From: Paralithodes platypus
Taxonomy: Eukaryota; Arthropoda; Malacostraca; Decapoda; Lithodidae
DNA: 64,000 nucleotides
NCBI GenBank assembly: GCA_032716605.1
Contig: CM064512.1
Coordinates: 29,715,363 to 29,779,362 of the forward strand
Direction of reading: 5' to 3'
Of this stretch, positions 22,514 through 35,399 are shown one piece after another; position 1 is the first letter of the stretch; every line of letters starts with the position of its first letter. The position numbers and the translations under genes were made by a program. The notes under the pieces are model-generated. The model worked only from the letters and a program-made list of their open reading frames with translations, made no database searches and was not told the DNA's origin.

Positions 22514-23550
22514 ATGTCAGGTATGGAGTGCGAGTCCTTTACTGGACTGCATCATCTTATTCTCCAGGTAAGGGAAGAGATGGTTGTGGTGAAGGAAGAG
22601 GTCTTGGCTCTAAGGGAGGTTAATGTTAAACTTCAGAGGGAAGTGGATTTGATTAAAGACGAAAATCTAGCTTTCAAGCTTAGCCAAGAGGAAATTAAGT
22701 CGAGTAAGGGGAAAAGGGAGGAAGTTGATGAACAATTGTATTCATGGCAGGTTGTTAAAATACGGGTGGGAAAGTCACACTCAAGAAGCAGGATATAATA
22801 GGTATGAGTGTGACAAATACATTCTCTCCTTTGCGAGACGAATGTGAGGGAAAAGATAGTCAGGATAAGGGAGGGTTAGCCGAAGTGCCTGCCGCCGACT
22901 CAGCTCCAACCGCTGACGCTGTGCTACCTACCACCACCACCACCACCACCACCACCACAACCACCAAGGGAGCTTCTGCCACCACCGGGGGTTCTCCAAC
23001 TGCAGCTGCTGGATCCTCCCGAGGGAAAGGTAAGTCTGTATCCCGAGAAGGTAAGTCTGTGTCGATTGTGGGCGACTCCATGGTAAGACATTTAGTTAGG
23101 GCTACCCGCACTAAACTTAGGAAGGTTGTGTGTCTGCCTGGCCATGGAGTTGGGAGGGTTTTAGAGAAGATGGACCACATCTTGGAAGATAGTGGAGATA
23201 ACCCCATTATCTGTCTCAGTGCCGGGAGTAACGATGTTGGTAAGGGTAGAAGTGAGGAACTGCTGCAGCAGTATCGGGATGTGTTAGATAAGGTTAGGAT
23301 AAAGGGAGGGATCCTTGTAGTACATTGTATCCTACCCCGAAGAGGAGTTCCCAAGGAATGGACATCCAGGGCGATTGGTGTCAATTGCCGGTTGGAGAAA
23401 TATTGCAAAGAAAAAGCAATACCATTCATTGATAACTGGGATAGTTTCTATGGGAGAGATGGGATGTACGCAAGGGATGGGGTTCATCTTTCACGGTTAG
23501 GGGTTTCTACATTAGCTAGTTCTTTAGATAGGGTGGTTGTGGGGTTTTGA
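22514..23550 (+). pseudogene. CR1-B3 ORF1 with SGNH esterase domain, one frameshift
   Basis: It starts MSGMECESFTGLHHLI. The charged coiled-coil-like stretch (VKEEVLALREVN) follows. One base is missing from an A run at about 22757 compared with CR1-B1, and a small deletion nearby creates a stop at 22796; the second frame opens at 22804. The linker contains a run of Thr from a (CAC)n expansion at 22929-22960. Esterase blocks VGDSMVRHL, SAGSNDVGKG and DGVHLSRLG are intact. The stop is at 23548-23550. The role is as in other CR1 ORF1 proteins. Confidence 0.88.
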
Positions 23551-23571
23551 ACAGAAATATTGAGAGTTTAA

Positions 23572-24011
23572 CCCGTACAGCCCCAGCAACGCGCCTGACG
23601 CGTCGGCGATGTATGTAACGCACAGCCCCAGAGACGCGCCTGGCGCGTCACCCTAATTGCGCCGACCGTAACCTCAGGTGTAGCCACTCAAGAGGGCTCA
23701 GATTTGTATGGGAACTGTGTACGTATCCCACGCAACCGTGCCGATGATTGAAAACTCTCAAAGTCCACGTGCGTGCGCGCGAGCGCGCAAAAACCTGTTT
23801 TTTTTTGGGATAATTGCCTTCAATTTTTTACTCTTATAAAATCCGTTTTCGGGGGCTCTGTAGGACCATTTTTTAAGCTTTTTGAGCGGTTTTTCGTGGT
23901 TTTTCCTTCATTCCTAACCCATTCGCTATTGTTTCTGGAATAAAACCATTTTTTGAAAACCGGCCGGGTTCTGGTGCGCAAACATTACAAAACTAGCCGG
24001 GGCTCCACGGG
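23572..24011 (+). mobile_element. T2 MITE (TTAA target)
   Basis: A 440-bp insertion flanked by TTAA (23568-23571 and 24012-24015). Terminal inverted repeats are CCCGTACAGCCCC on the left and, reverse-complemented, CCCGTGGAGCCCC on the right. CR1-B1 shows the unoccupied site on the minus strand at about 1416-1421, where GAGAGT and AATGAGAGG are joined. There is no transposase. Confidence 0.93.
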
Positions 24012-24059
24012 TTAAATGAGAGGTTAAATGGAACAATTTTAGCGTCAGGCGAAAGCGAT

Positions 24060-27024
24060 AAGGATATTCAGTTTCATGCTAAAAATGATGACTATATTGC
24101 AAATGATAGTAGTGATGGTGCAACGGAAGATGGAAATGTCGTTAGAAATAAAGGTAAATTAGGTATAAAGAAAAGAAGTAAATTGAGAGTATATTACACA
24201 AACTGTAGGAGTCTATGTAACAAAATGAACGAACTTAGAGCCCTTGTTAGCAAAGAAAATTTAGACATAATAGCGCTAACTGAAACGTGGATTAATACAG
24301 AAACCAGACATGTTTTAGCAGAATTTGATATACCAGGATATAGTTTGTTTAAATATGACCGAACAAGTAAGAGGGGTGGCGGTATAGCAGTGTTTGTCAT
24401 GAGTACATTAAAAAGCTGTATTAAATCAGGTATTAGACTAAATAACGATAATGAAAGTGTTTGGGTAGAGGTTAACGAAGGTAGTGAGACCATAGTTATT
24501 GGAGTTATGTATACACCGCCAAATATGAGTAGAAATGACGGAACGTCATTATGGGAGGAAATTAAAATGGCATCAAGGTTTAGCAATGTGTGCATTATGG
24601 GGGATTTTAATTTTCCGAATATAGATTGGCAGCATCAAATAGGAGACTCTGATTCTGAGGAGTTTATAGAGGTAGTACAAGATAGTTTTTTATTTCAATT
24701 CATAGATACGCCGACTAGAGGTAATAATATTCTCGATTTAGTTTTCAGTAACAATAAACATATGGTAAATAATGTAGAGATAGGGGACCACCTAGGAAAT
24801 AGTTACCACAATTATGTGTATTTTAATATACAATGAAAAGGTAATACCAGGGAGAATACAACATTAATACCCGACTTCAGAAAAGCCAATTATGGTGGGT
24901 TAAGAAGAGCCCTATTAGCGGACCCCATAGTCAAAAAATTAAGTCGATCCAGGTGTCCAAATGAGTGTACCCCTTCTCAGGCACCTGTCATCTTAAGCCA
25001 GGAAGAGACGTCAACCTTGGTAGATACATACGATAATTTTTTATCGAGTAAGTATTCAATGCACAAAATAAATACATCCCCAAAAGAAAATTTAGATCAA
25101 CACAGAACCAACCCAAATGGATGAATAATAGACTATTAGATCTTCTAAAACAAAAGAGAGGAATATATAGAAAAATTAGGAAAGGCGAAATTCACCTACT
25201 TGCTTACTATCAGAATCTATCAAGACAGTAAAAAAGGATATTAGGAAAGAAAAAATAAATTATGAAATTAAGGTCCCAATGACTCAAAAAATAATCCTAA
25301 AGCTTTTTACCAACTATATAAATCCAAGGTTAGAGATGTAATTGGTCCCCTTAAAACTTTGATAGGAGAAATGACAGAAAATTATTTAGAAATGTGCAGT
25401 ACATTAAATAGTCAATTTCTTTCCGTTTTCACTAATGAAAATTTGGCACAGTTTCCAGAAGTCCATAAGGTATATAGCGTTAGTATAGAAAATAGGTTAA
25501 GTAGGTTACTATAAGTAGAAATGATGTGCTTAAGGAAATTGACAGACTGAAACCTCATAAATCGCCTGGTCCTGATGAGGTATAATTATGCTAGAGTATT
25601 AAAAGAATGTATGGATGAGTTAAGTTACCCATTAACATTTATATTTAACAAGTCATTAGAGACAGGTATAGTTCCAGAAGCTTGGAAGCTTGCAAACCTA
25701 GTTCCGATCTTCAAAAAAGGTGACAAATCAATAGCATCCAATTACCGTCCCATTAGTCTTACATCAATCATAGGAAAGCTACTAGAGTCAATTATTGCTA
25801 GTAAAATTAGAAACCACTTAGATACATTTAATTTAATAAATTCTTCTCAGCATGGATTCACTCAGGGACGTTCTTGCCTTACTAATTTGCTTAGTTTTTT
25901 CTCAGAGGTATATGAAGCAGTAGATAATGACAAGTCATATGATATAATATATTTAGATTTCAGTAAAGCTTTCGACAGAGTCCCACATGAGAGATTGATG
26001 AGAAAGGTTGAGGCGCATGGAATAGGTGGGGCGTTGTTGGGATGGATTAGGTCATGGCTAATTAGTAGGAAGCAGAGAGTCAGCGTAAATTGTACGAAGT
26101 CAGAATGGGGAGCAGTCAAAAGTGGTGTCCCCCAGGGATCTGTATTAGGTCCTCTGTTGTTTGTTATATACATAAATTACCTTGATGTAGGTATAACTAG
26201 TAGGATACGTAAATTTGCAGACGATACCAAAATGGGGAGAACAATTGATTCAGATAGAGATATAGAGTGCCTCCAAAGGGATCTAGATACCTTACACGAA
26301 TGGTCAGTAAATTGGCAGATGAAGTTTAACATTGACAAATGCAAGGTATTAAAGATAGGGAAGATGCATACAAATGTTAAATATAAACTAGCTAATATGG
26401 AATTAGAAAAACTCGAATTGTGAGAAAGATCTAGGTGTGTTTGTTAGCAATGATTTGAAGCCTAGAAAACAGTGTATAAGCGTTCGAAACAAGGCAAACA
26501 GGATTCTCGGGTTCATATCTAGGAGTGTGAGTAACAGAACTGCTGATGTTATCTTAAAACTTTACTTGTCATAAGTGAAACCCCATATGGATTATGCTGT
26601 TCAATTTTGGTGTCCTTATTACAGAATGGACATAGATTCATTGGAGAGAGTACAACGTAGAATGACAAAAATTATCCATAATATTAGAAATCTTCCGTAT
26701 AAAGAAAGGTTGAAGAAATTAGGCTTACATTCGTTAGAGAGACGCAGAGTTAGAGGGGATATGATAGAGGTGTTCAAGTGGGTTAGTGGGATTAACAAAG
26801 GGGACATGACAAATGTACTAAAGCTCAGTGATAGCGAAAAAACTTGTACCCATGGTTTCAAATTAGATAAATTTCGTTTCAGAAAAGATATAGGCAAATA
26901 TTGGTTTGGTAACAGAGTTGTAGATGGGTGGAATGGACTACCAAGTGCTATAGTGGGATTACAAACGGTAGGGAGCTTTAAGATAAAATTGGATAAGCAT
27001 ATGGACGAGAAGGGTTGGGTGTGA
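24060..27024 (+). pseudogene. CR1-B3 ORF2, endonuclease-reverse transcriptase, broken
   Basis: The endonuclease frame is open to 24836: VYYTNCRSLCNKMNEL, TETWINTE, GGGIAVFV, MGDFNFPNIDW. The usual SDH motif reads SYH, a loss of the conserved Asp that CR1-B1 still has. A TGA at 24834 replaces a Trp. The linker (24840-25570) has several shifts. RT frame 25575-26423: NYRPISLTS, QHGFTQGRSC, LDFSKAFDRVPH, GVPQGSVLGP, FADDT. Then a frameshift near 26408, a TAA at 26572, and the C-terminal domain at 26575-27024 ending KGWV. ORF2 may extend upstream of 24060 past the T2 MITE. The start codon is unclear. Confidence 0.88.
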
Positions 27025-27230
27025 AGGGGGATCAGCCGGGTTGGGCCAATCAGCGCTCTGCAGACCCCGTAATCCTGCATTAATCTCTAACCGTTTTGGT
27101 AAGATGATCCTCAGGGTATTAGAGTGTTGAGCCTATAATTGGGCTTTGTAATTGGGGTTGTGTGGGACAGGGATCTGCCTTGCTTAGGCCAATCGGCTTT
27201 CTGCAGACTCCCATTTTCTTATGTTCTTAT

Positions 27231-29593
27231 ATTGAACTCGGTTTTGCATATTGAGGCCTCATGAGCACAATTGTTTCATGTGGGAGTATGGAGGTGCTGC
27301 ATACAACTACTAAACTGAATAATAAGCCAGCAAAACGGACACCATTTATCTTTTCCAAGACAGATCGTAGGTACATTAATCTTGGAAGCTGTCCTAACAA
27401 TCATAATAACCAGCACTATCATCCAACTATTAAACATACATCTTACTGCAAATTATTACCAAACTATTTTGTGTCATAACTGTAAAATAAGTTCACGTTA
27501 TGTAATCCAGTAAATAAGTTTTATATTCTGTAGACTTTTGTTAATCAACTAAATTAATGAATCGATAGCTATTAAAGCTGTAATCACTCTGGCGAATACA
27601 TCGTTAAAAGTATGAACACGTTTTTTGAATCACCTTGTATATCGGACTATATACTATACAAGCATTAATGGCCAGCTTGGCAATATTCCTTAGCACATAT
27701 TGGCCACTGTAGCACCTAGAACCTGCAGCAGCTAATCCCGATTTGCGTGAAACCGGGGAGTCGTCATTGGCTTTGGTAGTTTCTCCCAGAATACAGTATA
27801 TTCATCATCATTCATTTCACCCATATTGCTAAATCCGATTACCCCACGTCAAACCTATCCTGACATAGTCTATCATCGCCAAACCTGATTAAACATTACA
27901 TAAACTGACCTAGCTCTCAAAATAGGCGCAACTCAACTCCTATATTGGTGAGTATTTGTATTGTCAAACGGATTTGTGGCCGAATTTGCGTGTAGCCTTC
28001 ACCAGTATATTATATGTATTGTCCTGAGCTGCGGGGCTGAATTATCGTCTCCGTACAGTATAACCTTGAGGATATGGAGGCACTAATAGAGGTGGATTAC
28101 GCAGCCTTCTAGAGGGAGATTGCCAGGACCGGCTAGTGGAATAACCGTCATTGAGTAATCCTGACATATTGTAGTTCCCAGACTTTTAGAAGTAAACTCA
28201 TTATTCTTAAAATGTTTAGTGGATATGATTGCAGTTGAATTTGTTGTTTTCATTCCAAAAACAAAACTAATTATATATATAATACCACATTTTGCTTCGC
28301 AGTACATGTCTAACAGCAAATCGAATGATTTTGTTTCCTTGATAGAAGTTGAAACTATTATCATATTAGTCAACACTCCTTTCGACATGTGAAAATAACT
28401 TTCACCATTAAGTTTGCATGTAATTCTGAATTTTTAACCTAGCATCTTTCTCACTGTAAGAGAGGTATTGATCATTAAATATATGTTTAGCAACACTGTC
28501 TGAAATGAATGGTAGGTTACCTCCTATTGTGACTCCATGTTCATCCTTATCATTACAAAACAATGTATATAAATAAAATATATAACAAAATAAATACATA
28601 CAAATATATTGACCAATCTCTTTTTTTTACCTACACATTCACTCCACAACCATGGACATTGTTCCCTCCTACAGTATGTATACTTGGGGGTCCACATATT
28701 GGAGGCCATGAAGTGGACCATAAGTATATCTCTTATTATGCCTCATGAAGTGCAGAGAAAACACCATTTGTATGATAAACCTAATTGGCTTGCTCCTACT
28801 GATAGAAGGCATTATCGGTTTCCCGAACTGGTGGGTTGTAGACCGTGGTGATATATTCCACAATCATCTGTGTTTATTATGGTTCATACACTGTTCACTA
28901 CGGGCCACACTCGCAACCACTGTCTACAGGAATTATAGATTTCATACCACCTCTATCAGGCTTCTCGGTTGTGGTAGTGATGATAATGTGTGCAATATGA
29001 GCATATTGCATATATAAATTGGAAACTGCAACGTAGAAGCAAAACGAAATTATGTAAGTAAACATATTGACAAAAATGAAATTGTCAAAATATGTTATTT
29101 GTCCAGAGCTTTCACTGGGATTATCTCCAACAACAACTATATGACAATCGCTGCGTGTCCGTCTGTTTATGTGTGTGTCTGTTTGGAAACAGTATATATA
29201 CAATAACAATGGCCGGATTAACAGTATGGACAGATTATTCAGTACTGTCATTATATATAAAGTATATCTTTATGACTAACCGCCCTTGGCTCCCAGCGTC
29301 CACCTAAAGATACTCACCCAGATAATGAACATTACTTGATTTTATTCAAAATATATCAAATATAGTTTTAAGTTACTTTACAAAAACGTTATCATTGTTG
29401 AATATAATTGCATGTAACACTGTTACCGTTGAATATAATTACAATGTGCAGATATACAGTATATGCTCTTGTTTCCAAGGTGATATTATAAACATTTCCC
29501 ATATCATAACTATTTTTTGATCAGAGAAAGATGTAGTTGTATTTCAATGCAAAACATATCAGTGAACGTGAACAGTAAGAAAGAAAAAAAAAA
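27231..29593. other. Unassigned AT-rich stretch
   Basis: Frames of 60-117 codons occur on both strands but none shows a domain I trust. A minus-strand frame at 28083-28388 has a faint piggyBac-like look only. Confidence 0.4.
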
Positions 29594-29597
29594 AAAT

Positions 29598-29689
<92 letters not shown>

Positions 29690-29690
29690 G
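29594..29690. repeat. (TA)n microsatellite
   Basis: An alternating TA run interrupted once by CCGG near 29647. Confidence 0.95.
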
Positions 29691-29800
29691 TTCTTAGGTA
29701 GCTATAAGATAGATGTAGTGTAGGGGATATACGTAGTTCAGGAGGTATCGTTTATAGTGAGAGATGTAGTATAATACATAAAGGTGTACAATAAATAGGG

Positions 29801-29870
29801 ATGTAGGGAGGAAGGGGTCTGCCTCGTATGGGCCAATAGGCCTTCTGCAGATTTCCATTTTTCTTATGTT

Positions 29871-29876
<6 letters not shown>
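29801..29876 (+). mobile_element. CR1 3' tail only
   Basis: About 76 bases matching the last part of the CR1-B 3' UTR (GGTCTGCC, GGGCCAATAGGCCTTCTGCAG, CCATTTTTCTTATGTTCTTA in pieces). It is more diverged than B1-B4 and lies between two (TA)n tracts. It is an extremely 5'-truncated insertion. Confidence 0.75.

Positions 29877-29931
<55 letters not shown>
29874..29931. repeat. (TA)n microsatellite
   Basis: An uninterrupted TA run directly after the CR1 tail. Confidence 0.95.
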
Positions 29932-29933
<2 letters not shown>

Positions 29934-32900
29934 TGTATAATTATATAAAACACCGTCTAGGCTTCTCACCCGGGACACCCAAGTGTTATCCCATGGTCAG
30001 GCAGGCATGAAGGTTTTTCGCATACACTGCTAGCCGATACCATTTCCCTTGAGCAAGGGACTGGGTAATAGTGTCTGGCAAAATACCTTTGTTGAGAACT
30101 ATTGAGTCTCGGAGCGAGCGTTAAGAAGAAATGGCGCTTAATATTTAACCTAAACAATATTAGTATTATTGATAGGTACCACACAATGTATCTCCAGACT
30201 CGAGCTTACAGGGAGGGGTGAGGGAGGGGGGGGTTGCAAAACGTGTCAGGATATTACCCGGAGGGTGCTGTAGGAATGTTTCCAGATGGTACCTGCTCTT
30301 TAGCGTATAATTACAAGAGTAACTAAAGATAATCACTGTACATACATATACCATACATGCACTCTATATAATAATTTGTCTGGCTGAAATTCGACAATTG
30401 TGTGCAACTAAGAAGGACCTATTTTATTCAGATGATTTGTTGAAATCGCATTTACACCTTTCAGTCCTACAGGTAGACAATAAGCTAAAGAAATTCGTTT
30501 AATGGTAGCGAATATATGATGACAATTACGTCATCGTGCTCAAGGGATTAAACATAACCACCTAATTATTACTACCACCTAATGGTAGGTAAAGTATATT
30601 TTAAATGACTCCATCCTCCTGACGTAAATCAGACGTATATACGTAATAATTCCATCACCGTAACCAACCAAAAGGCCACATACATGAACACAACACAAAT
30701 ATATATGGTAATAACTCGGTCCACACCAGCGACCCGGTAATAGAAATGTTCGTGTACAGGCGATCATAAATGTTCGTGGAACACTCACGTTCTTGGTTAT
30801 GCAAAAATGTCTTTATGCAAATAAATCATATTTAATTGTATTCCTATTATGAAGGGATTCATTCGGTAAATCAAAACATGTTTATAATAGCTCATACATG
30901 TTTGAATAGATGGAAAGAGTGTCAAGTTAACTTTCAGTTGGATAACGTATCTTTAATATATCTTAGTTAACATTTCTATATTTATTAATAGCTATTAAAC
31001 GTTTGCATACGTGGAACGACTGTAAAAATAACTCTTTCAGTATGAAAACGTTTATGTATTACATTCTGGTTAACCTTTAAAGATTGTTAAGGAACGATAG
31101 GGAACGATATTGTTTTTTCTTTATTCTGGGTAAAACTGTGTGATCATATGTTGTAAACATTGGTCGTTACTGTTTACACTGGAGCCCAACCCCTTCCCTG
31201 TGTACACTCTGATGCCATAGGCTGTAGATCACTCCTATGAATTCGTGGACCCGCTATAGTTCTATTTATACAATTATAACACTCTGATTGATTTATGGAT
31301 ATAGCTACTTTTCAATGAGCAATGTATACTGTTTTGTACTTGATGTATAGCACATTATGTTCATAAATTGGTTTCCCGAGAAATACTTCCACAATTGAAA
31401 ATAGGTGAAGTCCACGAATATTAATGAATGGGCTAGAGACTGGCATCCCAGTTTACATTACCCATTTTAATATCATGATGACAATATAAAGAGTTTTTGG
31501 CAAACAGCTTAGGCATGTATATTCCTGGAAATCAAAAGTGTTAAATGTATTTAGCATAACCCATTGAATTCAACAAGTTATATTTGTTCTAGAATGCAAT
31601 AGTTTAGTCTCATAATTGTGGAATCGGTCAGTTGATAATCATTGATAGTCGCACCTGATGTAAAACATATTGACGCACATTCTTAAACATATAATATAAT
31701 CAAGGGTTACAAAGGAAGCATGCATCATGCTACTGATACTTACTAGGGTACTTGTCAAAGGGTAAGAACCAGGTAAAGAAGGAATGCCACATAAGACAAT
31801 TTGGCAGGTTCTGGACGTGTTAAAGTGACACGAATGCAGCAATTAGTTATAATCACTGCCATAGTAATATTGAAAAACATTGGTGAATATATGTAGTACT
31901 ATGGCACAAAAACTTAGAGTTGGGGATTAGAGATACGCTTAGCAGCTAATTTCACAAATATTCACTAAAACTAATATGTTTTGCTTCATATGACTAAAAT
32001 GCTAGTCTGAAACTAATTTATCCGGCTAAGATAATATTCTGTAGACATTTAAGATATATGAGAATTCCTCTGTATCCTTTTAATCTCACTGTTCGTTTCC
32101 AAAACTGACTGCAATTACCAGCTTATTGGTAGCCTACTAAAAACATAATTATCATGGCACACAATCGCACTGAAGCGAAAAACGAATGTAATTGTATAAA
32201 GCTACTTTCACAGCAACATTTAGTTCCTTCGTTTGCTCGCTATGGTATGGAAAACACCTCTACAATGAAGAGTCTCAGTATAGATATTGGAAGCCTTTTA
32301 TTTCACCAACAAAATCCAGGCCGAGGCAGTAAAAGTAAGGCTTACTGTCTGGCAGAGTAGAGCTCTGAGAGATTTTATAGGATCCTAGAATTATTCGTAG
32401 GCTACAGTTGTTGCACAAAAACCCTCAGTGATGCACTTTATGTTTAAACCTTATGTCAGACAGGAAGTTATGAGGTTGAGAATTAGAGTGGACTTAGTGT
32501 GATGAGCTTCGGCGTCTATAACTGTTGTGTGGGTGCATGCCTATTTTCTCTTTGCTTTCCGTAATATCGTATCTAGCTAATATGATGACATAATTATACA
32601 GATACAAAAGGTGTGTCACTCTTTGGGGAAAAACGGTGTTCTTCTAAATAATAATATCCTAGGGTAGTACAAATTTCTAATGATAAGTTTTTAATTTATT
32701 ATTATTTTCTATTGCGAGTCCTTGCCTTAGTACTTAACTTTACAAGACAGCATTACTAAGGGGGTAACTAAAGTCGGAATATATTACGCTTGGACATATT
32801 GGGAAAAACTGATGACGATATGCTATGTTCAACTTGGTTAGGTTAGCTTATGACGTTCAGTTTAGGATATGGCAGGATTAAATATGTCATAATGTTGTGA

Positions 32901-33055
32901 TAGTTATGGAGGTAGTTGTTATCATGGTGATTAACCCAAGAACAATGTTCCTTCCGGAATGTTCTACTGGGCGAGTGCAATGTTTTGTTTTTCTTTTCTG
33001 GAAGAATGTATGTATATACTCAGGCCCAATCCCCACTTTTCCTATTTTCATTTTC

Positions 33056-33057
<2 letters not shown>
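29932..33057. other. Unassigned AT-rich stretch
   Basis: No gene recognised. The right end of a decayed T4-like MITE lies at about 30420-30547 (see separate entry). 30190-30240 has a short G-rich run. Confidence 0.4.
30420..30547 (+). mobile_element. Decayed T4-like MITE, right part
   Basis: The right end is GTCATCGTGCTCAAGGGA followed by TTAA (30548-30551), resembling the T4 terminal repeat. An internal stretch (GGACCTATTTTATTCAG, TTTACACCTTTCAGT) aligns loosely with T4 9745-9800. The left end is not recognisable. Confidence 0.5.
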
Positions 33058-33100
<43 letters not shown>

Positions 33101-33140
33101 TTTTTTTTGGCGGGGTGGGGGGGTGGGGGGGGGGGGTTTC
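33058..33140. repeat. (TTA)n followed by a G-rich run
   Basis: (TTA)n at 33058-33092, a T run, then GGGGTGGGGGGGTGG-like sequence at 33108-33137. Frames across it are artefacts. Confidence 0.9.
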
Positions 33141-33183
33141 CACTTCATGACAGAGCCCAAATAGGGACAACATAACAAAGGGG

Positions 33184-33340
33184 AGGTGCGGCAGAGTGGT
33201 CTTGCCACTGGACTGGTAATCCAATGGACCCGGGTTAGAATCCCAATATGTCAATGGGAAGATATTATTGGGATGGAATTTGTGCTGTACCTAGTTTCCG
33301 TGCATTACCACACAGCACACCGAAATGCCAAAACAAAATA
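33184..33340 (+). mobile_element. tRNA-derived SINE, copy 1
   Basis: A tRNA-like head (CTTGCCACTGGACTGGTAAT, B box GGTTAGAATCC with one change) is followed by a shared body (GATATTATTGGGATGGAATT, GTGCATTACCACA). A second copy at 34451-34600 is collinear over its length. The loop CTGGTAA would give anticodon GGT (Thr-like). Confidence 0.75.
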
Positions 33341-33369
33341 TCCTAATTGTTCCCTGATTAAATAGCATT

Positions 33370-33674
33370 GTATGAATATTCCCATATTCAAAATATGCTA
33401 CAGAGGGTCAATGCCTAGTGAGTTAATTGCTCAATAGGTGGCGTTCAAAGAGTGAGGGTCTGAGTCTGGGGGATGAGACTGTGAGGCATGGAGGTGAAGT
33501 GGCTTCAGAGATGGAGTTACTTCGGGCCGTGAATAGGTGCTTCGCATGTCTCACTCCCTAGACTGGAACAAGACCTCTCAGGCCATACCATGGTCAGCGG
33601 TAGAGTGTGCAGGCTCTCAGCCTATGCCCGAGAGGGAGTACTTGGAAGATATAAAAAAAAAAAAAAAAAAAAAA
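33370..33674 (+). repeat. Probable retroposed repeat ending in poly(A)
   Basis: A GC-richer, non-coding stretch ends in about 20 A residues (33653-33674). This looks like a LINE 3' end or SINE, but no second copy is present to confirm it. Confidence 0.4.
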
Positions 33675-33779
33675 CAATGAACACACAAAAACAAAATACA
33701 AATTCACACATATCTAGGTCACCCAGGAGAAGATCCAGAGACCAGGGTCACCAAGGTCCCTCCAGCACGCCCCCGGCCC

Positions 33780-33990
33780 CTGACCACCCAGAGAGGTTCT
33801 GATCTCAGCAGGCAGACATGCAGCTCATCTCCATCACATCCAGGTTGCTTCTCTCCTTTTCCTTCAGAGTCCATGTCTCAGCCCCATACATCACTGTTGG
33901 CACAACAATTCCTTGATACATTGCACTTTTAACTTTCATTCTGAGATGTCTCACCTTCCACATACTTCCTATTGCTCCAAAGATAACTCA
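33780..33990 (-). pseudogene. Non-LTR RT C-terminal fragment
   Basis: The minus strand reads MKVKSAMYQGIVVPTVMYGA then ETWTLKEKERSNLDVMEM, the typical post-RT segment (LLYGxETWxL... then an EMxC... motif) of many non-LTR elements. It is unrelated in sequence to CR1-A and CR1-B. It is too short to assign a clade. Confidence 0.65.
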
Positions 33991-34450
33991 TAAAAATAAC
34001 TAAAAAAACGCCCCAGAGCCGTTAAAATGGAAGCAATATATAATTAGGTGGCAGGTTTCCTTTCCACCATCTCCTGCCTTCCCCTTGCATGTGTATTACC
34101 CTTCCCCTCCCTCTCCTCTCCCCCCACTCCCCCCCTCCTCTTTTATTGTATATTTTCCCTAAACTTTCAGTAGTACTTCCTACCTTCCACCTGAAATATG
34201 TCCACTAACCCACCCCTACACCCTCCCTGCCTCCCTCATACATGCGCAGTAGACAGCTGGGAGCTCAGTATGCCTCAGTCAAGCAATTAAGGCACACCTA
34301 TGTCACGCATTCTCGTACGCATTACCTCACACCTCCCATCAATATAATATGTTTTTTCACTGGATATTTGCTCTTTACACCAATGTTCTTGTTCTTCAAT
34401 GTTCACATGTTCATTGTATAAGTAAAATAATTGTAAATGGAGCAGTATAG
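33991..34450. other. Unassigned, C/T-rich in part
   Basis: 34075-34240 is a pyrimidine-rich, low-complexity stretch. No gene is seen. Confidence 0.5.
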
Positions 34451-34600
34451 GGGTAGCGTGGTGGAGTGATCTTGCCACTGGACTGGTAATCCAATGGTCC
34501 CGGGTTCGAATCGTGATGTGTCAATAGAACGATATTATTGGGATGGAATTTGTGCTGTACCTAGTATCAGTGCATTACCACAAAGCCCACCGAAACGCTA
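34451..34600 (+). mobile_element. tRNA-derived SINE, copy 2
   Basis: It has the same head and body as 33184-33340, with an intact B box GGTTCGAATC. The end is at CACCGAAACGC. Flanking duplications could not be resolved by eye. Confidence 0.75.
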
Positions 34601-34904
34601 GGTCTAATTCGATCATTGCAACGCATCGCCGTAGGAGTGATAGCGCAAGGAATTTGTTTTGTCTGTGTGTGTGTGTCTGTACATAAAATATCCCGGGAAC
34701 GAATTCATAGATTTCGATGAGAAAAGCCTCAAGTAATGTGAGGTTATCTAAAAAAAAAAAAATCTTACGTTCAAACAAGTAGGGACAGTTTATAATGTTA
34801 TGGGTGTAGCCTCCCCACACATTCGAACAATATTCAATACAGGGGCGCACTTTGCCCCAATACAGAGCGCATACACATAATTTCCCTTCAATCTCCTCCC
34901 AAAA

Positions 34905-35125
34905 CCACAACAATCAACCACCACCAATCAGAAAAAAACATCACAACCAACACAACCACCCACAAACTACCACAATTACCATCAAACTACCACCACCACT
35001 ACTCCGCCACCACAAGCACCAAACTACCACAAACACCACAACCACCACCACCGCCAAACTACCACAACCACCACCACCATACACCTCACCAGCATCATCT
35101 CCAGCAAACTTCCATAACCATCACA
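34905..35125. repeat. (CCA/ACC)-rich low-complexity stretch
   Basis: Degenerate ACCACAACC and CACCACCACC repeats. The apparent frame is Thr/Pro/His-rich and not a gene. Confidence 0.8.
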
Positions 35126-35399
35126 ACTTAATTGACTGGGAAAAATGACAGCAAACCCTTCTTTGTGTCCTCCTACTATCTCTATCCTCAGTTTCAAGCC
35201 AAATGTGGATGTTGTGTATATGTACGCAACAATCTTGTTTTCTCTTGTGTTCTCAACTTTGATTCTTCTGAATTCTCAACTCTCTGGCTATAGCTTTCTT
35301 GACACTCTCAAACTAAATATTTCTGCGCTGATTATCTCTTCCCTTATTCTACTGACATTCCAAAATTCTTCGACTTTCTAAATTCTAAAGTGGAACACA

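Larger units (their letters stand above)
22240..27230 (+). mobile_element. CR1-B3 LINE, nearly complete
   Basis: 5' UTR (with TGACGTCA near 22303 and a C run at 22320), ORF1, ORF2, 3' UTR and a short TTCTTAT tail. It is the best-preserved B copy and serves as reference for the split ones. A 440-bp T2 MITE lies between the ORFs. The 5' limit is approximate. Confidence 0.9.

Noticed and set aside
22860..23429. A 189-codon frame antisense to CR1-B ORF1, also at 1560-2129.
   Set aside because: A shadow of the conserved sense frame; Val/Thr runs come from the CAC repeat.
28083..28388. A minus-strand frame with CEAKCGIIYIISFVFGMK, faintly like a piggyBac-derived protein.
   Set aside because: Only one short stretch resembles the family, no catalytic Asp can be placed, and nothing around it supports a transposon.
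33059..33175. Possible coding frame through (TTA)n and a G run.
   Set aside because: Homopolymer and microsatellite translation only.
34852..35148. A Thr/Pro/His-rich protein.
   Set aside because: A translation of degenerate ACC/CCA repeats.
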